Origin: JAOUEA01 sp963762075
Lineage (GTDB): Bacteria > Actinomycetota > UBA4738 > HRBIN12
DNA: 64,000 nucleotides
Assembly: GCA_963762075.1 (NCBI GenBank)
Contig: CAVXJC010000002.1
Coordinates: 124,001-188,000, forward strand
Reading direction: 5' to 3'
The position numbers and the translations under genes are program-made. The notes beneath the pieces are model-generated. The model was given only the letters and a program-made list of their open reading frames with translations. It was not told the origin of the DNA and did not search any database. Positions 27,704 through 36,326 of this stretch are shown here, piece by piece. Position 1 is the first letter of the stretch. Every line of letters begins with the position of its first letter.

Positions 27704-28708
27704 TTAGGTCTCTAGGGGGCGAACGCTCACGAGAACTCCCTCGTCCTCGAAGGTGATCCAGGCGATCCCTTCGCCCACCGAGAGTAGTGCGGGTGTGGAG
27801 TAGGCCAGCTCGACCCGATCCCCGACCGGCTGCCCGGTCATCGGGTCGAGCTGGATCACCGAGACGGGTGAGGAACGGGTCCCCGCCAGTAGCCATAAGG
27901 TGGTCCCGTCACTCGCTACAGCTTCAAGCCCTGGGACATGTCGCGTGGCCACGATCTCACCGGTCGACACATCGACCTTTGACAGCTCGTCGCCCTGAAC
28001 CCACAGGTATCCGCCCGCCACCGCCAAAGACCCGACCGACCCGATCCCGGGGATCGCCTTCTCGCCGGAGAAGTCGGTCGGAATGCGACTCAACCCACCC
28101 GTGCGGGCGCTTCCTGCTACCCAGAACGCATCGTCCGTTGCCACGATCGCTGAAGGTGCCCCGTCGCCACCGGCACCCCTGCTATCGCGGAAGTCGCCCG
28201 TCTCCGGGTCGTACCTAACGATGGTTCCGATGCCCTCGCCCGCTGACCCATAGACGAGGTACCCGTCCGAGAACAGGATGGCCGACAGCTCGCTGGAAAG
28301 AGTCACTCGGTCGGTGACCGCGCCCGTTGCCGGATCGAGGCGGACGACATCAGGGGTTCGACCTGCGTACTTCGGGCTTGCCGCCGTCACCCAGATCGAC
28401 TCACCTCCGATCGTGAACATGGAGTGTCTCGATATGCCTTCGATCTCCATCTCGCCGAGCACCTCGCCGCTCTCAGGATCGATGCGCACGACGGCGTCGG
28501 GCACGGCTACCCACACCGCGTCCTCGGCGACCACGAGTCCAGACGCGCCAGGGGAAAGTGGGATCTCTCTGGTGACGTGTCCGTGGGGGGCTTGTCGTGT
28601 GCCCGTCGCGGCACCTGGGCCGTCGCCGCCCGGGTCGACAACCTCGGCGCACGACGCGGCTAGGACCGCAGTCAGGACGAACGGCAACGCTTTGGTTGTT
28701 CCGCGCAT
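27704..28708 (-). CDS. Secreted beta-propeller lipoprotein-like protein
   Basis: A 334-residue exported protein. A signal sequence ending in AASC suggests a lipoprotein, though the lipobox is weak. The body consists of repeated blades, with units such as VVRIDPESGEVLG, VVRLDPATGAVTD and IVRYDPETGDFRD spaced about 40-45 residues apart, as in YncE/NHL-type six- or seven-bladed propellers. The ATG at 28708 starts the signal sequence. The partner or ligand is unknown. Confidence 0.75.
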   Translation of the reverse strand: MRGTTKALPFVLTAVLAASCAEVVDPGGDGPGAATGTRQAPHGHVTREIPLSPGASGLVVAEDAVWVAVPDAVVRIDPESGEVLGEMEIEGISRHSMFTIGGESIWVTAASPKYAGRTPDVVRLDPATGAVTDRVTLSSELSAILFSDGYLVYGSAGEGIGTIVRYDPETGDFRDSRGAGGDGAPSAIVATDDAFWVAGSARTGGLSRIPTDFSGEKAIPGIGSVGSLAVAGGYLWVQGDELSKVDVSTGEIVATRHVPGLEAVASDGTTLWLLAGTRSSPVSVIQLDPMTGQPVGDRVELAYSTPALLSVGEGIAWITFEDEGVLVSVRPLET

Positions 28709-28956
28709 GGTTCTACCTCTAGACCCGCAGCCCGCTCTCGTCGCACACGCTCGATCCCATGTGTATCCAATCGTTTCCCGACAGTCCGACTCGCGAGCAA
28801 TCAGATCGCATGCCCATCCACGAGTCATCGGCAGGGTGACGCCGATGCATGACAGAGCGGCCAGAGTGTGTCTCAGGTCGAACGATACGTGCAGTTCTAC
28901 CTCAGACAGGAAATCTGAGAGCCCCGTCGAAGCATCGGATGGCACAAGGGAAGGAG

Positions 28957-29166
28957 ATGCGGCGTGAGCGACTGAGAGACGCCACCGATAAGGAGCATGA
29001 TCTCATCGTCTACACGACGCTATCGGCCATCTTGGGGTTGCTCGGCGGCTACCTAGCGATCCAGGCCCAGGAATTTCGGCTCAAGATCATCCTTGGAGCG
29101 CTAGCTCTCGCGCTGCTACTCGGCATCGTGAGGCTCTTCCCGGCACGGCCGTTCACGGAGCGATAG
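28957..29166 (+). CDS. Small membrane protein with two predicted helices
   Basis: A 69-residue product (MRRERLRDATDKEHDLIVYTT...) with a charged N-terminus and two hydrophobic segments, about residues 16-32 and 41-58. AAGGGA precedes the ATG at 28957; an ATG at 28939 would add six residues. No family is recognised. It is divergent from the propeller lipoprotein. Confidence 0.45.
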   Translation: MRRERLRDATDKEHDLIVYTTLSAILGLLGGYLAIQAQEFRLKIILGALALALLLGIVRLFPARPFTER

Positions 29167-29445
29167 TGGGCCGTGTTCGAGGTACCGACGAGCTGTACGG
29201 TCCGTGGTGCCAACCACCGACGACGGTGGGGCTGGTCCAACACGAGCGTGGTTGCTGGCATCAGCGAGGGCCGGACGCAGCTGCGTGGGAAGGTTCCAGT
29301 AGCGGCTCGTAGGCGACCGCCATGTCGATACCGGTCGTCGTGGGCAGGCAGTACACCGTCCGATGTCTCGGCCAAGACTTGAATGGCTCCCGGGGCTGCC
29401 TCCAGCGACCTTCGTGGGGGTTGTCCCGTTCGACTATTGGGATGG

Positions 29446-29467
29446 TGATGCTCGACGACTAGCATCA
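29446..29467. promoter_or_regulatory. Inverted repeat upstream of the AT-hook gene
   Basis: TGATGCT and AGCATCA form a perfect 7-bp inverted repeat with an 8-base spacer, ending 20 bases before the AT-hook ATG. It could be an operator or a 5' leader hairpin. The 280 bases before it (29,167-29,445) show no convincing gene. Confidence 0.35.
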
Positions 29468-29487
29468 GCCTTCACCCGAGGAAGGGG

Positions 29488-29766
29488 ATGGCTTTGGAAG
29501 CTGTCATCTTGATCTGTGATCGCGGCGACGGTCGTCCTGCTACGGAATCCTTGCGCTTCAAGATCGGCGGAAGGAACATGCAGCTTGATCTCTGCGCTCA
29601 GCACCTCCAGGAGTTGGCGAGAGCCGCTCATCCCGTGCGGCGTGGTCGTCAGCGGAAGACATCCTCGAAGGGCGCAGCCACGGCGAAGCGGACCGCGAGT
29701 AAGAAGACGGGGGCGGCCAAGCGCCGCGGGCGTCCTCCCGGTTCGAAGAACAAGCCGAAGAGCTGA
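29488..29766 (+). CDS. Lsr2-like small DNA-binding protein with an AT-hook tail
   Basis: A 92-residue basic protein. The first half (VILICDRGDGRPATESLRF, then LDLCAQHLQEL) resembles the N-terminal dimerisation region of Lsr2-like actinobacterial nucleoid proteins, with two Cys and a His that could bind metal. The second half is Lys/Ala/Thr-rich and ends in an AT-hook, RRGRPPGSKNK. The predicted role is binding the minor groove of AT-rich DNA, that is nucleoid organisation or xenogeneic silencing. GAGGAAGGGG lies directly upstream of the ATG. Confidence 0.65.
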   Translation: MALEAVILICDRGDGRPATESLRFKIGGRNMQLDLCAQHLQELARAAHPVRRGRQRKTSSKGAATAKRTASKKTGAAKRRGRPPGSKNKPKS

Positions 29767-29930
29767 CGCTCAAGCGGCCTCCCGCGTCATGCCGAGGACT
29801 ATGGCGGCGGCCCCGCCGCTAGCATCTTCAAATGGAAAAAGAGCCGCCTCGCGAAGGCTGCGAACGCGACCGCCTCCACGTTGCTCGCTCGGCAGCTCTC
29901 AACCTGTCGTTGGCATGCCCGTCACCTCGA

Positions 29931-29936
29931 TAGGCT
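29931..29936 (+). promoter_or_regulatory. Predicted -10 box of the 29,943 gene
   Basis: TAGGCT followed by 6 bases and the ATG at 29943; leaderless type. Confidence 0.45.
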
Positions 29937-29942
29937 GGGTTC

Positions 29943-30455
29943 ATGGCGGCTCTGCCACGCCTTTCCCCGTTCTCGGCGTACCTCGCGATGGCGGGCCTTG
30001 TCGCCGCGGTATTCGTCGCGTTCACCCTGATCTCCGAACCAGCGAGGCGAGAGCAACCGGAGCGCGATGCGGCGCTTCCGCTCATCACCAACCATGCGAG
30101 GCCGTCGCTCGAACGTGACTTCCTCACGACCGTGCTCGGCCGGCCACGAACGTCGGATGCCGCTCCTTACTGCGAGGGCCGAGCGTGCTGCCCCACCTGG
30201 CGAACGACGTTCGGCACGACGGCGCCCACCGGCGAGGTGATCGCCTCGTTCGAGGCCCACGGCTACGTCGCTCAGCCCGGCGATCGCGACATCGTGCGCC
30301 CCGGTCCGTTCCCGCAGGTGCGGTGGACCGCCGAGCTCGACTATGCAGGTCGGTGGAAGTGGCGCCGAGTCGAGGTCTCCCAGGGCTCCGACGTCGGCCG
30401 GCCGGAATGGCCGACCGTGTTCTTCGCGAGCTCGGTCGCCTGCAGCCCGCGGTAG
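29943..30455 (+). CDS. Membrane-anchored extracytoplasmic protein of unknown function
   Basis: A 170-residue protein with one N-terminal hydrophobic anchor (about residues 10-30) and an extracytoplasmic domain containing a Cys-rich YCEGRACCPTW patch and a final Cys. No family is recognised. It starts just after a -10 box. The 150 bases that follow contain an 18-bp repeat but no gene. Confidence 0.6.
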   Translation: MAALPRLSPFSAYLAMAGLVAAVFVAFTLISEPARREQPERDAALPLITNHARPSLERDFLTTVLGRPRTSDAAPYCEGRACCPTWRTTFGTTAPTGEVIASFEAHGYVAQPGDRDIVRPGPFPQVRWTAELDYAGRWKWRRVEVSQGSDVGRPEWPTVFFASSVACSPR

Positions 30456-30506
30456 GCCTTCGCGGATGCGCGAGGAGCCTTCAAGAGCAGCAGCACTGGA
30501 GGCAGC

Positions 30507-30524
30507 CTAGGGGACATCGGCTAC
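30507..30524. repeat. 18-bp direct repeat, copy B
   Basis: CTAGGGGACATCGGCTAC, identical to 24973-24990. The two copies bracket the 5.5-kb accessory-looking segment with the response regulator, XRE regulator and AT-hook gene. Confidence 0.5.
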
Positions 30525-30605
30525 TCAGGCCTATCCGGCGCTCAACCCGACTGCACGGAACGGTCGGGCCCGGTTTCGGGGAGCAAGACGAGCGGGGTCG
30601 TTTGT

Positions 30606-31304
30606 TCATCTTGTGAGGACATGGAGCTGTCCGCCCTCGCTTCCGAACCATCTTCCCGCAGGGTCTCGCTCTCTTCCCCGATCGACGAAGCCAGAGTTGC
30701 CGATCGTGTCGAGAGACCGGGCGAAGGAGAGCCGCAGATCGGCAACCATGGAGTCGCATTGTGCCGTCAGTTCGGCCAGGGACCGCCTCGCTTCGTCGCG
30801 GACCTGCGCCGCCGCCAGTTCGGCCGCCACGCGGATCTCTTCGGCTTCGCTCAGCATGCGAGTGGCCTTGCCTCTGGCGTGATCCAAGATGTGTTCCGCC
30901 TCTGCCTCCGCTTCTCCTTGCGCTTCTCCTCGAAGCTTCTGGACATCTCGATTCAGGGCCACCATGAGCTCCCTCACGCGGCCAGACACCTGCTCGTAGG
31001 TATCCTCATCAGCCGCAGGGCGCTCTCGAAGAGCCGCGTCTCGATCCTCGTGAGCAGCAGCCTGCTCCCCCGGGACCGCGTCTCGCTGCCGACCCGCCTG
31101 ATCGGCCTCGGACCGCAGCTTGGATACCTCTGCCTCGACGTCTTGCAAGCGCCCGGTCACCAGTTCCAAGTAGGCGTTCACCTGAGCCTGGTCGTAGCCG
31201 CGCCTCGTCGTCGTGAAGGCCGGCAGGGCGGTCTCCGAGTCTTCCGGAGGGGCCGCATGCGGAATCTTTGACCACCCGTCGGCGTCGGTCTCGTTCGTGT
31301 CCAT
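30606..31304 (-). CDS. DivIVA-domain coiled-coil protein
   Basis: A 232-residue cytoplasmic protein. PAFTTTRRGYDQAQVNAYLELV is the membrane-targeting DivIVA/GpsB-type motif (about residues 28-49), followed by a long Glu/Ala/Arg-rich coiled coil. Proteins of this type scaffold polar growth or division sites in actinobacteria. ATG 31304 has GGAG 7 bases upstream; an in-frame start at 31385 is less likely. It stands alone, so its partners are unknown. Confidence 0.75.
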   Translation of the reverse strand: MDTNETDADGWSKIPHAAPPEDSETALPAFTTTRRGYDQAQVNAYLELVTGRLQDVEAEVSKLRSEADQAGRQRDAVPGEQAAAHEDRDAALRERPAADEDTYEQVSGRVRELMVALNRDVQKLRGEAQGEAEAEAEHILDHARGKATRMLSEAEEIRVAAELAAAQVRDEARRSLAELTAQCDSMVADLRLSFARSLDTIGNSGFVDRGRERDPAGRWFGSEGGQLHVLTR

Positions 31305-31538
31305 CGGACTGCTCCATGAGCTCAGTCGGGGGGGATGGTCCACGTGTAGAGCGATATTGTCCCCCGGGAGCGCCCTACCGAGCAAGAGCTACAGCAAGAG
31401 CTCCGCGTCGATCGCTCGAATCATATGGGGACGATGAGACGGGTCCCAGCACGCCTCCCGCGAACCGCCCCGGTAGAGTGCCGAATGGCTCGCCAGGTGG
31501 GTCCGAAGGACCGATTGCGCCCCAACACAGACCGCCGC

Positions 31539-31544
31539 TACGTT
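31539..31544 (+). promoter_or_regulatory. Predicted -10 box of the 31,552 gene
   Basis: TACGTT, then 7 bases and the GTG at 31552. This favours the GTG over the in-frame ATG at 31561. Confidence 0.4.
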
Positions 31545-31551
31545 TGTCGAC

Positions 31552-31968
31552 GTGGAACTGATGCCGCAGAACCGGTCGACGATCGGCTATCTGGCCCTCC
31601 TCGTGCTGCTCGTCGCCGGCATCGCGATCGGCCTGGCCCTGTTCGCTCTTCAAGCGCGAGCCCCGCTGGCACACGCCGAGTTCACGGTCGCCGAGGGCGA
31701 GGGGGTCGAGTGCCCAGCCGGTTCGGGTGCCCCCACGTGCTTCCGCTTCGACGTCACCAACACGGGAGCCGGCACGGGGCAGCTCGAGTGCATCGTCGTT
31801 CCGACGGGAGAGGGATCTGCCGTGTTCACGGCGAGCGGTGAGGACCGCTACTTGAGCTCGGGCCCCGTTCCCGCGGAGGCCACGTACCCGATGTACACAG
31901 AGGTGACCCAGGCCGCGGGCGAGACGACGGTCGAGATGCCCGCCGTAGCCTGCCGCGAGGCCGAGTAA
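31552..31968 (+). CDS. Membrane-anchored extracytoplasmic protein of unknown function
   Basis: A 138-residue product with an N-terminal hydrophobic anchor (about residues 13-33) and a small beta-rich extracytoplasmic domain carrying three or four Cys (ECPAG, TCFRF, LECIV, VACRE) that could pair as disulfides. The TNTGAGTG segment resembles domains that hold NEW3/CARDB-like sandwich folds; this is only a suggestion. Confidence 0.55.
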   Translation: MELMPQNRSTIGYLALLVLLVAGIAIGLALFALQARAPLAHAEFTVAEGEGVECPAGSGAPTCFRFDVTNTGAGTGQLECIVVPTGEGSAVFTASGEDRYLSSGPVPAEATYPMYTEVTQAAGETTVEMPAVACREAE

Positions 31969-31994
31969 AGCGCACGTCGAGTCGTCCGCTCCGC

Positions 31995-32855
31995 TCAGAA
32001 CGAGAACGAGCCCTCTCCCATCAGTCGCACGCTGCCCGAGACTGCGATCGACCACGAGCCGCCCTCATGTGCCACCTCTACGTCGAGGAAGCTGGGCCGC
32101 CGCACCATCTCGCCTTGGGCCACCGTCGCCCTGCCAGGCATGCCCGCAAGCCCCTGCCGTGAGAGATAGGCGCCGAGCGGACCTGCCGCCGAGCCGGTCG
32201 CCGGATCCTCCCCGATCGCCACGGAACGGTCGAACATGCGGGCCATCACATCGCCGTCGCCGAGCACCGCGAACAGGTAGAGCGACTCTGCGTCCGCAGC
32301 CTCACAGACGGCGTTGCACGCCCGCGGGCTCCGTTCGGCTCGGCGAAGGGTCGTCTCGTCGCGAACAGGAACCATGAGGTGGGCGATGCCGGTCGAGACG
32401 GCCATGATCGGCAGATCACCAACGAGGTCGTCGCTCTCGAGTCCCGCGCCTGCAGCGACGGCGACACGATCACCGAACGGTTCGGAGAAGGTCGGTGGAA
32501 GCTGGTGCATCGTCGCCCGCCCGTTCGCGAGGTCGACCTCGACCGGCACATCGCCCGCCGCGGAAGTCTGCACGAGCGACGCGGCGAGACGCCCATCGGA
32601 GACGAGCACGAACGCCGTGCCGATCGTCGGATGACCCGCGAACGGAAGCTCGCCGTCGGGCGTGAAGATGCGCACGTCGTACCCGTCGTCGCGCACCGCC
32701 GTCACGAAGGTGGTCTCGGAGAACGCGATCTCACGAGCGAGCATGAGCATCAGCTCGGCGTCGAGCCCCGCCGGCACGTCGGGCACGACACAGAGCTGGT
32801 TGCCGGTGAACGGCTCGTCGGCGAACACGTCGAGCAACCGGAAGGGCACGCGCAT
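31995..32855 (-). CDS. PhzF family isomerase
   Basis: A 286-residue protein of the PhzF/diaminopimelate-epimerase fold. The catalytic Glu of the family is E47 in FSETTF, and the two-lobe signature FTPDGELPFAGHPTIG and GEDPATGSAAGPL are both present. PhzF itself makes phenazines, but most genomes that carry this family make none, so the substrate is unknown. The ATG at 32855 is preceded 8 bases upstream by GATACT. It is divergent from tRNA-Gly. Confidence 0.87.
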   Translation of the reverse strand: MRVPFRLLDVFADEPFTGNQLCVVPDVPAGLDAELMLMLAREIAFSETTFVTAVRDDGYDVRIFTPDGELPFAGHPTIGTAFVLVSDGRLAASLVQTSAAGDVPVEVDLANGRATMHQLPPTFSEPFGDRVAVAAGAGLESDDLVGDLPIMAVSTGIAHLMVPVRDETTLRRAERSPRACNAVCEAADAESLYLFAVLGDGDVMARMFDRSVAIGEDPATGSAAGPLGAYLSRQGLAGMPGRATVAQGEMVRRPSFLDVEVAHEGGSWSIAVSGSVRLMGEGSFSF

Positions 32856-32906
32856 GGTGCGGAAGTATCGCAGCGCACCGATTGCTAGGCTTGGCGGGAG
32901 ATCAGC

Positions 32907-32977
<71 letters not shown>

Positions 32978-33066
32978 CTTCGCAAGGGTCGGGCATGCCC
33001 CCTGGACCATCGAGCCGTCCCGACCACTCTCACGTAGAGTCTTCCCGCCTGTGGAAGCGCAGACTC

Positions 33067-33139
33067 GCGCCGGTAGCTCAGGGGACAGAGCGGCGGACTT
33101 CTAATCCGCGGGTCGCAGGTTCGAATCCTGCCCGGCGCG
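33067..33139 (+). tRNA. tRNA-Arg (anticodon TCT)
   Basis: Complete cloverleaf: acceptor GCGCCGG/CCGGCGC, anticodon stem GCGGA/TCCGC around loop CTTCTAA, T arm GCAGGTTCGAATCCTGC. The 280 bases after it (33,140-33,419) hold only a short, very basic frame that I do not believe is a gene. Confidence 0.97.
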
Positions 33140-33419
33140 CCGATGATCCACCAGCCCCCGGAAGGCGGGAAATCGAGGAGGCTCCTGCGGCGCCTCGTGA
33201 GCAGATCGCGAGCGAGAGCCGACCTCCGTCGTAAGCGCGTCCTCGATCAGGCGGCCGCGGAGATGAGGTTCCGTGAGCGCAACCGCGAGGGCAGCATCTG
33301 GAGATCCGGGAAGGGCGGCTTCCACCACGACCGCTGACGAGTGGCGGTCAGGTTCTCCCAAGTCGCAACCTCGGCACGATCTCCCCCTTCGTCGTCCGGC
33401 GGCCCGACGGTAGCCGCGG

Positions 33420-34517
33420 TCACCGCTCCCCGACCAACCTCAGCACGGCGTCGGTGCGACCCTGTAGCTCCCCTTCGCCGTCGGCGGTCACCGTCACATG
33501 GCCGAGCTTTCGCCCGGGCCGTGGCTCCTTGCCATAGACGTGCACGTGCGCGCCCTGCACGGCCATCACGGCCGCGAGGTCGGGCATCTCGCCGATCAGG
33601 TTCACCATCGCGCTCACGCCGACGAGCCCGACCGGCCCCAGCCGAAATCCACACACGGCACGCAGGTGGTTCTCGAACTGCGACGTCTCGGCGCCCTCGA
33701 TCGTCCAGTGACCGGAGTTGTGCACCCGCGGCGCCATCTCGTTCCCGAGGAGCGACCCCCCGACCTCGAACAGTTCGATCGCGAGGACGCCGACGTATCC
33801 GAGCTCCGCCATGACCGCGCGGGCGTGGGCCTCGGCCGCTTCCTGCATCGCGTCGTCGACCTCCGGTGCCGGAGCGCGCGTGATCCGCAAGATGCCGTCG
33901 CGGTGGACGTTCTCGACGAGCGGATACGCGGCCATCTCGCCATCGAGCCCGCGTACCGCAACGATCGACAGCTCACGTTCGAACCCGACGAACGCCTCGA
34001 GCAAGCAGGGAACCTCACCGAGCGACCGCCACGCGTCGACGGCGAGCAGGGGGTCGTGGATCATCGCCTGGCCCTTACCGTCGTAGCCGAGCCGCCGGGT
34101 CTTCAGCACCGCAGGGGTGCCGAGGCGTTCGAGCGCATCGGCGAGCGAGCCCGGTGAGTCGACCGGGGCGTACATCGGCACTCCAAGTCCGACCTCAGTG
34201 AACAGCTCCTTCTCGGCGAGCCGGTCCTGCGCCGCTTCGAGCGCGGCCGTCGGGGGGAAGACCGGCCTCAGGGCTTCGACGAACCGTGCGGACTCGACGG
34301 GCACGTTCTCGAACTCGTACGTGACCACGTCGGCCGCGGCGGCAAGCTCGGCCAGACGCTCGCGGTCGTCGTAGGCGCCCACGATCGCGGGCGCGACCGC
34401 CGCGGCCGGTGACGCGATGGCCGGGTCCAGCGTCGTGCACTCGACACCGAGCTCATGGCCGGCGAGCGCGAGCATGCGCCCGAGCTGGCCTCCGCCGATG
34501 ATGCCGACCCGTGTCAC
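33420..34517 (-). CDS. purK: 5-(carboxyamino)imidazole ribonucleotide synthase
   Basis: This ATP-grasp enzyme converts AIR to N5-CAIR in purine synthesis. At 365 residues it is full length, with GIIGGGQLGRM at the N-terminus, KTRRLGYDGKGQ in the ATP-grasp core and NEMAPRVHNSGHWTIEG near the metal site. It follows purE by 10 bases in the order purE-purK. Confidence 0.96.
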   Translation of the reverse strand: MTRVGIIGGGQLGRMLALAGHELGVECTTLDPAIASPAAAVAPAIVGAYDDRERLAELAAAADVVTYEFENVPVESARFVEALRPVFPPTAALEAAQDRLAEKELFTEVGLGVPMYAPVDSPGSLADALERLGTPAVLKTRRLGYDGKGQAMIHDPLLAVDAWRSLGEVPCLLEAFVGFERELSIVAVRGLDGEMAAYPLVENVHRDGILRITRAPAPEVDDAMQEAAEAHARAVMAELGYVGVLAIELFEVGGSLLGNEMAPRVHNSGHWTIEGAETSQFENHLRAVCGFRLGPVGLVGVSAMVNLIGEMPDLAAVMAVQGAHVHVYGKEPRPGRKLGHVTVTADGEGELQGRTDAVLRLVGER

Positions 34518-34527
34518 GCAGGAAGGC

Positions 34528-35019
34528 TCACTCGGCGGGATCGGGACGTTCGAGCACGCTCGCCGTCTGCGACTCGCGGAAGCGCACCAGCCGCTCGCGC
34601 ACCCCGTCGTCGTCGAGCGCGATCACCGAGGCGGCCAGCAACGCGGCGTTCACGGCGCCCGCACGTCCGATCGCGACGGTGCCGACAGGCACGCCCGCCG
34701 GCATCTGCACGATCGACAACAGCGAGTCCATACCCTTGAGCGCCTTCGACTCGATCGGCACGCCGAACACCGGCAGGTGTGTCTTCGCCGCTGTCATGCC
34801 GGGAAGGTGCGCAGCCCCGCCGGCGCCCGCCACGATCACCTTGAGACCGCGATCCGCGGCGGTCGATGCGTACTCGAACAGCAGATCGGGCGTGCGGTGG
34901 GCGCTCACGACCTTCGATTCCGCCGACACGCCGAGCTCGTCGAGCATCTCCATGGCGTGACGCATCGTTTCCCAGTCGCTCCGGGACCCCATGATCACGC
35001 CCACCACCGGCTCCGGCAT
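34528..35019 (-). CDS. purE: 5-(carboxyamino)imidazole ribonucleotide mutase
   Basis: Rearranges N5-CAIR to CAIR, the step after PurK. At 163 residues it is standard length. GVIMGSRSDWETM, VVSAHRTPD and VIVAGAGGAAHLPGM are the family's active-site motifs. It is the first gene of the purEK unit and has a -10 box 9 bases before its ATG. Confidence 0.96.
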   Translation of the reverse strand: MPEPVVGVIMGSRSDWETMRHAMEMLDELGVSAESKVVSAHRTPDLLFEYASTAADRGLKVIVAGAGGAAHLPGMTAAKTHLPVFGVPIESKALKGMDSLLSIVQMPAGVPVGTVAIGRAGAVNAALLAASVIALDDDGVRERLVRFRESQTASVLERPDPAE

Positions 35020-35028
35020 CGTGCGCGC

Positions 35029-35034
35029 AGTCTA
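35029..35034 (-). promoter_or_regulatory. Predicted -10 box of purE
   Basis: TAGACT on the minus strand, 9 bases before the purE ATG; leaderless or near-leaderless. Confidence 0.45.
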
Positions 35035-35059
35035 GACACCACTGATCCGCTCGCACAGA

Positions 35060-36262
35060 CTATCGACCGAGGGCGGCACGCCAGGCAGGCGGCACCTGGC
35101 CGTCGAACGCTATCTCGCGGGCGCCCAGCCAGCCGGCGAGCTCACGGATGGCGCTGCTCGCCGCCACGCCGTCGCTCGCCCCAGTGCCCGGCTCGGCGTG
35201 CACCGCGTTGATGTGCAGCACGTTCGAGGTGCGATCGAACCGGGGATCGACACGGCCGATCAGTCGGTCGCCCCTCAGGATGGGGAGCACGAAGTAGCCC
35301 CACCGCCGCTTCACCTTCGGCACGTAGATCTCGAGCCGGAAATGGAAGTCGAACAGGGCCTCGGTGTGGTCGCGGTCGCTCACGAGATCGTCGAACGGCG
35401 ACAGCAGGACGCTCCGGGGCCTCCAGGGGCGATGGAGCAGCTCGGCGTGCGCGTACCAGTCACCCTTGTTGATGCCTTCGATCGCGATCGGCACCGCGAT
35501 GCCCTCACGCTCGAGACCGGCGAGCGCTCGCTGCCAACCATCGGGACGTCCGTCGAACAGATGGCCGAACTGATTCACGGTCGCGACGCCGCGAGCCTTG
35601 AGCTGTCGCTGCAGCACCTCCCGGGCAACCTCGCTCGCCGACCGCCGCGGTTCGTCGAGCGGCAAGCTGCGAGACGCCAGGTCCCACAGACGCTGTTGCC
35701 CATCACGACCGACGATCATGACTTCCCCCTTGTCCCACAGGAGGTCGAGGATCATCGCGACGTTGCGACCCTGATCGTTCCAGCCCCCGGTGTGCCACCC
35801 TTCGGCGACTCGATCCTCGAGATCGCGGGCCCGCAGCGGTCCTCGCAGTCGCAGCTCCCGCAGCACGTAGCGGCGGAAGGCGCTGTTGGCCTCGAGCCAT
35901 TCGCGAACGTACCGCCGGCGCTGCAGCCCGCCGTACGGACCCGCGGGGTAACGGCGCATCGATACCCGATGCAGCCATAGATCGCTCGTCGGCACGATGT
36001 GCACCCAGTACTCGAACAGCGAACGCTCGACCCAGAGCATGCGCTCGAGCTGGTCGATGCGGAAGCGCCGCCCCAGCCGCGAGAAGAGCACGAGATGCTC
36101 GGTTCGCGCGACGACCCGCGTGGGGTCGAGCTGCACCATCGTGAGATCGTGCACCGCCTCGGCGATCGAGACCGGCCGAGGACCGGCGAGACGCTGGCCC
36201 TGCACGCAGAGCCGCCGCGCCATGCGCTGATCGATCGCGAGCGGTCTCGAGGAGCCCGACAT
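35060..36262 (-). CDS. AlkX/YcaQ-type winged-helix DNA glycosylase (HTH_42)
   Basis: A 400-residue protein of the winged-helix family that holds the interstrand-crosslink glycosylases AlkZ and AlkX (E. coli YcaQ). The catalytic motif reads Q44-L-D46. AlkX enzymes have Q-hydrophobic-D, whereas antibiotic self-resistance AlkZ enzymes have Q-hydrophobic-Q, so this is an AlkX-like housekeeping repair enzyme. Three winged-helix units are predicted. The start has a -10 box 8 bases upstream. It is not next to a biosynthetic cluster, which fits general crosslink repair. Confidence 0.8.
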   Translation of the reverse strand: MSGSSRPLAIDQRMARRLCVQGQRLAGPRPVSIAEAVHDLTMVQLDPTRVVARTEHLVLFSRLGRRFRIDQLERMLWVERSLFEYWVHIVPTSDLWLHRVSMRRYPAGPYGGLQRRRYVREWLEANSAFRRYVLRELRLRGPLRARDLEDRVAEGWHTGGWNDQGRNVAMILDLLWDKGEVMIVGRDGQQRLWDLASRSLPLDEPRRSASEVAREVLQRQLKARGVATVNQFGHLFDGRPDGWQRALAGLEREGIAVPIAIEGINKGDWYAHAELLHRPWRPRSVLLSPFDDLVSDRDHTEALFDFHFRLEIYVPKVKRRWGYFVLPILRGDRLIGRVDPRFDRTSNVLHINAVHAEPGTGASDGVAASSAIRELAGWLGAREIAFDGQVPPAWRAALGR

Positions 36263-36270
36263 CCCGGCGG

Positions 36271-36276
36271 AGTCTA
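36271..36276 (-). promoter_or_regulatory. Predicted -10 box of the AlkX-like gene
   Basis: TAGACT on the minus strand, 8 bases before the ATG at 36262. Confidence 0.45.
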
Positions 36277-36326
36277 GGGGGCAGCGGGCAACAGCAGCGC
36301 CGTCCAGCGATCTAGTCCACCCTGGA

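Noticed and set aside
33143..33337. A 64-codon basic frame after tRNA-Arg
   Set aside because: No ribosome binding site, a highly Arg-rich make-up, and no family similarity.
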